NCBI GenBank assembly: GCA_035949055.1 | Contig: DASZIO010000002.1 | Span: 1-64,000, forward strand | Source: Bog-756 sp035949055 | GTDB lineage: Bacteria > Actinomycetota > Acidimicrobiia > Acidimicrobiales > RAAP-2 | DNA length: 64,000 nucleotides | Reading direction: 5' to 3' | In this document: in pieces, positions 59,432 to 64,000 of the stretch | Position numbering within the stretch: position 1 is the stretch's first letter | Layout of the letters: each line of letters starts with the position of its first letter | Position numbers and translations under genes: made by a program | The notes under the pieces: generated by a model | Told to the model about the DNA's origin: nothing | What the model saw: the letters and a program-made list of their open reading frames with translations, nothing else | Databases searched by the model: none

Positions 59432-60844
59432 GTGACCGACACACCCCGCACCATGTCCCAAAAGGTCTGGGACCGCCACGTCGTACACCGGGGCACGGGC
59501 GACGAGCCGGACGTCATCTTCATCGACCTCCATCTCATCCACGAGGTGACCTCGCCCCAGGCTTTCGATGGCCTGCGCATGGCGGGAAGAGGTGTCCACC
59601 GGCCTGACCTGACCATCGCCACGGCCGACCACAACGTGCCGACGGTCGACATCGACCAGCCGGTGGCCGATCCGATCTCGGCCAAGCAGCTGGCGGTACT
59701 GGCCCGCAATTGCTCGGAGTTCGGCATCACCTGCTACCCCATGGGCGACAGCAATCAGGGGATCGTCCACATCATCGGGCCCGAGCAAGGGCTGACCCAA
59801 CCGGGGATGACCATCGTCTGTGGGGACAGCCACACCTCGACCCATGGCGCGTTCGGCGCGCTGGCCTTCGGCATCGGGACCAGCGAGGTCGAGCATGTGC
59901 TCGCCACCCAGACCCTCCCCCAACGGCGTCCGGAATCGATGGCGGTCACCGTCGACGGTCACCTTCTGGCCGGGGTGACCGCGAAGGACCTCGTCCTGGC
60001 CATCATCGGCCAGATCGGGACCAGTGGCGGCGCCGGTCACATCATCGAGTACCGCGGCTCGGCCATCGGCGATCTCTCGATGGAAGGCCGGATGACGGTC
60101 TGCAACATGTCGATCGAAGCCGGAGCGCGGGCCGGCATGATCGCTCCGGACGACACCACCTTCGCCTACCTGGAAGGCCGGGATCATGCACCCGAGGGCG
60201 CGGCCTGGGGTGATGCCCTCGCCGAGTGGCAGGCCCTGGCCACTGACGACGGGGCGAGTTTCGACCAGGAGGTGACCGTCGATGCGGACTCGTTGGCCCC
60301 GTACGTGACCTGGGGCACCAACCCGGCGCAGGTGAGCCGGATCGACGGGACGATCCCCGACCCGGACTCGTACGCCGAGGCGGCCGAACGGGACGCGGCG
60401 ATCCGGGCTCTCGACTACATGGGGCTGACGGCAGGCACCCGCCTGGCCGACGTCCCGGTGGACACCGTTTTCGTCGGATCGTGCACCAACGGCCGCATCG
60501 AGGACCTGCGGGCGGCGGCCGACGTCCTTCGGGGTCGGAAGGTCCGGAGCGGGCTGCGGGCGATGGTCGTGCCCGGCTCCCACCGGGTGAAGACCCAGGC
60601 GGAATCGGAAGGGCTGGACGCGGTGTTCTTGTCCGCCGGATTCGATTGGCGCGAACCGGGCTGTTCGATGTGCCTGGCCATGAATCCCGACAAGCTCGCC
60701 CCGGGTGAACGGGCCGCGTCCACGTCCAACCGGAACTTCGAGGGCCGCCAGGGCCGCGGTGGCCGCACCCACCTCGTCTCGCCGGCGGTGGCCGCGGCCA
60801 CCGCAGTGGCCGGGCGGTTTGCGACACCGGAAGAGCTCGACTGA
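59432..60844 (+). CDS. leuC: 3-isopropylmalate dehydratase large subunit
   Basis: A 470-residue aconitase-family [4Fe-4S] enzyme for leucine synthesis. TADHNVPTVD, VCGDSHTSTHGAFGALAFGIGTSEVEHVLATQ and the cluster Cys of FVGSCTNGR and PGCSMCLAMNPD are all present. A single [4Fe-4S] site uses C-x(n)-CxxC. GTG start. leuD overlaps its stop by one base (TGATG). Confidence 0.95.
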   Translation: MTDTPRTMSQKVWDRHVVHRGTGDEPDVIFIDLHLIHEVTSPQAFDGLRMAGRGVHRPDLTIATADHNVPTVDIDQPVADPISAKQLAVLARNCSEFGITCYPMGDSNQGIVHIIGPEQGLTQPGMTIVCGDSHTSTHGAFGALAFGIGTSEVEHVLATQTLPQRRPESMAVTVDGHLLAGVTAKDLVLAIIGQIGTSGGAGHIIEYRGSAIGDLSMEGRMTVCNMSIEAGARAGMIAPDDTTFAYLEGRDHAPEGAAWGDALAEWQALATDDGASFDQEVTVDADSLAPYVTWGTNPAQVSRIDGTIPDPDSYAEAAERDAAIRALDYMGLTAGTRLADVPVDTVFVGSCTNGRIEDLRAAADVLRGRKVRSGLRAMVVPGSHRVKTQAESEGLDAVFLSAGFDWREPGCSMCLAMNPDKLAPGERAASTSNRNFEGRQGRGGRTHLVSPAVAAATAVAGRFATPEELD

Positions 60845-61437
60845 TGCAGGCCATCCAGATGGTCAGCGGCCGGGCGGTGCCACTCGACCGATCCGACGTG
60901 GACACAGATCAGATCATTCCGTCCGACTGGCTCAAGCGGGTGGAGCGGACCGGTTTCGGTGCGGGTCTGTTCGCCGAATGGCGCGATGACCGAAGCTTCG
61001 TCCTCAATCGTGAGGAATTCGCGGGGGCCACGATTTTGGTGGCCGGGCCGAACTTCGGAACGGGCTCCTCCAGAGAGCACGCCGTATGGGCACTGCAGGA
61101 CTATGGCTTCGAGGCGGTCGTCTCGCCCGGCTTTGCCGACATCTTCCGCAACAACTGCACCAAGGCCGGCTTGGTGCCGGTAGAGGTCGAGCCCGACGTC
61201 GGGCGGCGCCTTCTCGACGCGGTACTCGCCGACCCCACCCTGGAGATCACCATCGACATAGAACACGGCACCCTGGAGGCGCCGTCGGCTGACATCGAGA
61301 CGAAGTTCCCACTCGATGAGTTCACCCGCACCCGCTTGCTCAACGGGTGGGACGACATCGGCCTGACGCTGCGCTACGAGGACGACATCATGGCCTACGA
61401 GGCCAGCCGGCCGACTTGGCTCCCGACGACCCGCTGA
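60844..61437 (+). CDS. leuD: 3-isopropylmalate dehydratase small subunit
   Basis: A 197-residue swivelling domain partner of LeuC. DRSDVDTDQIIPSDWLKRVERTGFG is the conserved N-terminus, ILVAGPNFGTGSSREHAVWALQDYGFEAV the core segment with the GSSREHA loop, and FADIFRNNCTKAGLVPV the next. The ATG overlaps leuC's stop. Together they interconvert 2- and 3-isopropylmalate. Confidence 0.96.
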   Translation: MQAIQMVSGRAVPLDRSDVDTDQIIPSDWLKRVERTGFGAGLFAEWRDDRSFVLNREEFAGATILVAGPNFGTGSSREHAVWALQDYGFEAVVSPGFADIFRNNCTKAGLVPVEVEPDVGRRLLDAVLADPTLEITIDIEHGTLEAPSADIETKFPLDEFTRTRLLNGWDDIGLTLRYEDDIMAYEASRPTWLPTTR

Positions 61438-61522
61438 CCGACCGTCACCGCTGATCGCGCGTCCACCGGTGTCACAACCTGGAGCCGGTGGTGGGGAACA
61501 TCCTCAGTCTCAGGTGGCGAAG

Positions 61523-61591
61523 TCTACCGGGTCCCCGGCGCCGACTACCACGAGGGGCAGGGGGGCAGCCGACGTCGGGGGACCCGGTAGA
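61523..61591. repeat. 14-bp inverted repeat
   Basis: TCTACCGGGTCCCC (61523-61536) and its exact reverse complement GGGGACCCGGTAGA (61578-61591) are separated by 41 bp. Inverted repeats of this length do not occur by chance often in 660 bp. Confidence 0.75.
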
Positions 61592-61596
61592 GCGTG

Positions 61597-61625
61597 AGTT
61601 GCGAGCAGTCCCTGGTCTCGCAACT
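61597..61625. repeat. 9-bp stem-loop
   Basis: AGTTGCGAG and CTCGCAACT are exact complements around an 11-nt loop, placed 5 bp after the preceding inverted repeat. Confidence 0.65.
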
Positions 61626-62097
61626 GCGAATGTGTGACTCCTCGGCGCATGGAATCTGGTCGGTGGCCTGCGGCACAGGGCCAACGCGACAAACGGTACA
61701 CGAACGGGAGGTCAAAATCGCGTATCTCCGCGCCTGGGGCAAGGAGCCGTCCGCAGCTTCGATCCCTGGCATCGATCCGCATTCCGTGCCAGCGCAATTC
61801 AGGTTCTCCCCCGGGACGGAGCCGCCGATCAATTCCAACGCCATCCCAGACGATGGCGATCTCCTGCTCCTGCAGGCTCATGGTATGCCCGGCCCACCCC
61901 ATGGTCAACGTAAATCTTGATGGTCCGCAGCCAGATCGACAATGGCTGCCACCAGGCTCAATGTCACGGAGCGTGAGATCGTCGGCCCCGTTTTGGCTCC
62001 CGACCCAGTGCCAGACCCGGCACTCCTGGCCGGCCCGCGCCACTTAGAGTGTGCGCCGACGCCCGCTCGCTTGTGACCGAAGGCCGCGCCTCACCGT

Positions 62098-62781
62098 TCA
62101 TCCCTGAGCCGGCGCGTGCCGCAGCGGTATGAAGCCGCACGCGGCCCCGGTGGTGTGCACCAGCTCGCCCCCGATCAGCTCGAACACCACGATCAGCCCC
62201 ACGCCGCGGTGGTCGACCAGCGGGACGACCAGCCGACCGCCGTCGGCGAGCTGTCCTATCCACGTCTCGGAGAGGGCTCGCGCTCCGGTTGTCACGATCA
62301 CCCGGTCATACGGTGCGCGTGGCGGATAGCCGTCCCGACCGTCGCCCACCAGCACATGGACCCGCCCGTACCCGCTTGCGTCGAGCGTCCGGGCGGCCCG
62401 CTCCGCCAGGTCGGGCTCGAGCTCGACGCTGACGACACAGCCGTCGTGTCCGGCGAGAACGGACAACAGCGCGGCGTTGTAACCGGTTCCGGTCCCGACC
62501 TCGAGTACGTGATGGCCCGGCGTCACCTGCAGGCGTTCCAGCATGGTCGCCACGATGGTGGGCTGGGATAGGGAGCTGATCGGGGCGCCGTTGCGGGCGT
62601 GCTTGACCATCACCGCCTCGTCGCGGTAGGCGGCGCAGCCGTCCAAATGAGGAACGAAGCGATGACGGGGGACCTGCAGCATCGCTGCCTCCACGGCCGG
62701 GTTGACGACCACCCCGGCCCGCTTCAACCGTCCCACCATCTGCAGACGAGCCGCTACCTCATCGGCCATCACACCCATCAT
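62098..62781 (-). CDS. Protein-L-isoaspartate O-methyltransferase-type protein
   Basis: A 227-residue SAM-dependent methyltransferase of the PCMT family. HHVLEVGTGTGYNAALLSVLA is motif I (GxGxGYN), preceded by the family segment PAVEAAMLQVPRHRFVPHL and AYRDEAVMVK, and followed by VSVELEPDL and a DGYPPRAPYDRVIVTTGA motif. PCMT repairs isoaspartate in damaged proteins. The start is one of several ATG codons at 62781-62769; 62781 is a best guess. It is 14 bp downstream of the hydrolase gene on the same strand. Confidence 0.85.
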   Translation of the reverse strand: MMGVMADEVAARLQMVGRLKRAGVVVNPAVEAAMLQVPRHRFVPHLDGCAAYRDEAVMVKHARNGAPISSLSQPTIVATMLERLQVTPGHHVLEVGTGTGYNAALLSVLAGHDGCVVSVELEPDLAERAARTLDASGYGRVHVLVGDGRDGYPPRAPYDRVIVTTGARALSETWIGQLADGGRLVVPLVDHRGVGLIVVFELIGGELVHTTGAACGFIPLRHAPAQG

Positions 62782-62795
62782 GCCGGACCCGGTGC

Positions 62796-64000
62796 TCAGT
62801 CGGAACAGACCGCCCCCGGCGGCGGGGTCACCCCGGACACCAGGTAGGACTGATAGGCCGCCCTTACGCACGAGCTGTAGAAGTAGGCCACATGGCTCCG
62901 GCCCTGCCAGGTGAGTAGGTCCCCACCGCTCAACTCACCGGCCAGCGCGACCGCCCACTTGTAGGGGGTCACCGGGTCGCCGGTGGTCCCGACCACGACG
63001 ATCGGGGGCGCACCGGGGTCCGAGGCCGGACCAGGCGTGCGGGTGGGCAGCGCCGGCCAGGTCGCGCAGCTGAGCAGACCCCAGGCGAGGAGCGGTCCGA
63101 AGACCGGGGCGGCCTGACCCGCCTGTGCGGCCAGGCCCGGATAGCTCGATGGGTTCCGGTCGGTCGGATGGTCGAGACAATCGATGGCCTGCTCGGCCTG
63201 GGCCCCGTTGGTCGAGCCCCCGCTGTCGTACCGGCTCGACATGGAACTGGCCGCCGACCCATTGCCCGCCGTCGCCGCGGCCAGGGCGTTGGCCAGGGAC
63301 GGCCAGGACGACTGGGCCTCGAGACCGGCAAGCAGGGTGGAGTAGATGGTGCCGGGCCCGGCCGTGTTCCCGCCCGTGGCCGGCAGGGGCGCGTCGGTGA
63401 CGTGCTGGATCAGAGCCAACAGGGCCGTCGTGGGATCACTGGCCGGGCGCCAGGCACAGCCGGAGTTGCCCGCGCACCAGGCGAAGAAGGACTGCAGGTC
63501 GGCTTCGAGACTGTCGGCCTGGCCGGTGAGGTACTGCACGGTGGTCAGCGCCGGGTCGATGGCGCCGTCCAGGACCATCGCCCGCACGTGGGTCGGAAAG
63601 AGCTCGGCGTAGGTGGCGCCGAGGAGCGTGCCGTACGAGTGTCCGATGAAGGTCAGCCCCGAGTCACCCACGGCTTGGCGGATCCGGTCGAGATCCTTCG
63701 CCGCATCGACGGTGCCCACGTAGGGAAGGAGGCTGCCGCTGGCCTGCTCGCATGCGTTGGCGAATTGGCGATCACTCGCCAGCAGCTGAAGCTGCTCCAA
63801 GGGTGTGGCGGGGACCGGATCGACCGGTGGACCCGACGAGGCCTGCGAACCGGCGCTGGTCGAGCAGGTCACCGGGCTGCTCCGCTCCACGCCACGGGGA
63901 TCGAATGAGACGACGTCGAAGCGGTCGAGGAGCTCCACCGGTAGCACCGACAATTCGTTGGGCAGATCGTCGATGCCCGAGCCGCCCGGACCGCCCGGGT
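62796..64000 (-). CDS. Alpha/beta hydrolase of the tripeptidyl aminopeptidase family, partial
   Basis: The reading frame continues past the window edge, so the 5' end is missing; about 400 codons are visible. PGGPGGSGIDDLP at the edge is the oxyanion-hole loop of proline iminopeptidase/TAP-like enzymes, SFDPRGVERSSPVTC follows, the nucleophile elbow is GHSYGTLLGATYAE, the Asp lies in VVGTTGDPVTPYKWA and the His in GRSHVAYFYSSC. The C-terminal TAP-like domain has many Cys (CLD, SCATW, SSC) likely to form disulfides in an exported peptidase. The signal peptide would lie upstream of the window. Confidence 0.88.
   Translation of the reverse strand, partial: PGGPGGSGIDDLPNELSVLPVELLDRFDVVSFDPRGVERSSPVTCSTSAGSQASSGPPVDPVPATPLEQLQLLASDRQFANACEQASGSLLPYVGTVDAAKDLDRIRQAVGDSGLTFIGHSYGTLLGATYAELFPTHVRAMVLDGAIDPALTTVQYLTGQADSLEADLQSFFAWCAGNSGCAWRPASDPTTALLALIQHVTDAPLPATGGNTAGPGTIYSTLLAGLEAQSSWPSLANALAAATAGNGSAASSMSSRYDSGGSTNGAQAEQAIDCLDHPTDRNPSSYPGLAAQAGQAAPVFGPLLAWGLLSCATWPALPTRTPGPASDPGAPPIVVVGTTGDPVTPYKWAVALAGELSGGDLLTWQGRSHVAYFYSSCVRAAYQSYLVSGVTPPPGAVCSD

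Larger units (their letters stand above)
61438..62097. other. 660-bp gene-free structured region
   Basis: No coding frame is convincing: three weak frames overlap and none has a recognisable motif or a good start. The DNA is less GC-biased around 61590-61920 than its surroundings. It contains an imperfect 7-bp hairpin after leuD (61463-61491), a 14-bp inverted repeat (61523-61536 with 61578-61591) and a 9-bp stem with 11-nt loop (61597-61625). It may hold a structured RNA, a decayed element or a 3' regulatory region; I cannot say which. Confidence 0.5.

Noticed and set aside
61510..62043. Minus-strand frame of 177 codons in the leuD-PCMT gap, and weaker plus-strand frames there
   Set aside because: No motif, Cys/Arg/Trp-rich composition, overlapping competing frames and no ribosome binding site or -10 box; not supported as genes.

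Overview
The window is strongly GC-rich chromosomal DNA from a high-GC actinobacterium, most likely a member or relative of the class Acidimicrobiia. This is inferred from several traits read together: pervasive TANNNT -10 boxes placed 5-8 nt before start codons, GTG starts, a MurA with Asp in place of the catalytic Cys, a coenzyme-F420-type (FrhB) flavoprotein, the wecA-atpI-atpBEFHAGDC order seen in actinobacteria, SCP2-thiolase/DUF35 genes, and a secreted 42-residue-repeat protein of a kind I associate with Acidimicrobiia. No phage, transposon, plasmid or CRISPR sequence is visible.

Layout. 1-0.6 kb: no gene, then tRNA-Arg(CCU). 0.7-3.7 kb: an ArsR-led operon (ArsR regulator, SRPBCC protein, CysQ-like phosphatase, Old Yellow Enzyme-like reductase). 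3.7-11.6 kb: metabolic and membrane genes (thioesterase, D-aminoacylase-type amidohydrolase, DUF3817 protein, aquaporin Z, YgjP-like metallohydrolase, DMT and MFS transporters). 11.8-19.3 kb: a divergent acyl-CoA catabolic cluster with two acyl-CoA dehydrogenases, two MaoC-type hydratase subunits, a CaiB/BaiF CoA-transferase, a synthase-like/DUF35 fusion and an SCP2-type thiolase. It resembles the cholesterol side-chain (igr) module of mycobacteria in gene content. 19.3-24.9 kb: a haem-oxygenase-like diiron protein, YhhN, a DrrAB exporter, an ABC ATPase and a TfoX-N protein. 25-27.1 kb: an ECF42-type sigma factor with two YCII/DGPF proteins behind two matching divergent promoters. 27.2-29.6 kb: ychF, an EthD-like protein and an orphan. 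29.7-34.5 kb: a sulfite-forming and sulfite-reducing locus (cysH, siroheme sulfite reductase, FrhB-type F420 oxidoreductase) divergent from the siroheme gene sirC. 34.6-44.6 kb: P450, DUF2269 protein, galT, treS, meaB, murA, glpX and the repeat protein. 44.7-56.1 kb: a long rpiB-glyA-wecA-atpZ-atpI-atpBEFHAGDC run on the minus strand. 56.5-64 kb: flippase-like membrane protein, serine hydrolase, greA, leuCD, a 660-bp gene-free structured region, a PCMT-type methyltransferase and a truncated secreted-type alpha/beta hydrolase.

The strongest candidate for an undescribed system is the 29.7-34.5 kb locus. A two-[4Fe-4S] FrhB protein with the domain order of FpoF/FqoF overlaps a siroheme sulfite reductase gene by 4 bp. 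In methanogen Fsr (F420-dependent sulfite reductase) an FpoF-like half and a siroheme half are fused in one chain, so this pair looks like a split bacterial counterpart built from an assimilatory-type reductase. Also notable are the twin sigma-factor promoters (identical 11-base -35 regions, 17-bp spacers, CGTC -10), a delta subunit of ATP synthase with a duplicated N-terminal domain, an APS reductase lacking one cluster cysteine, and widespread predicted leaderless transcription.
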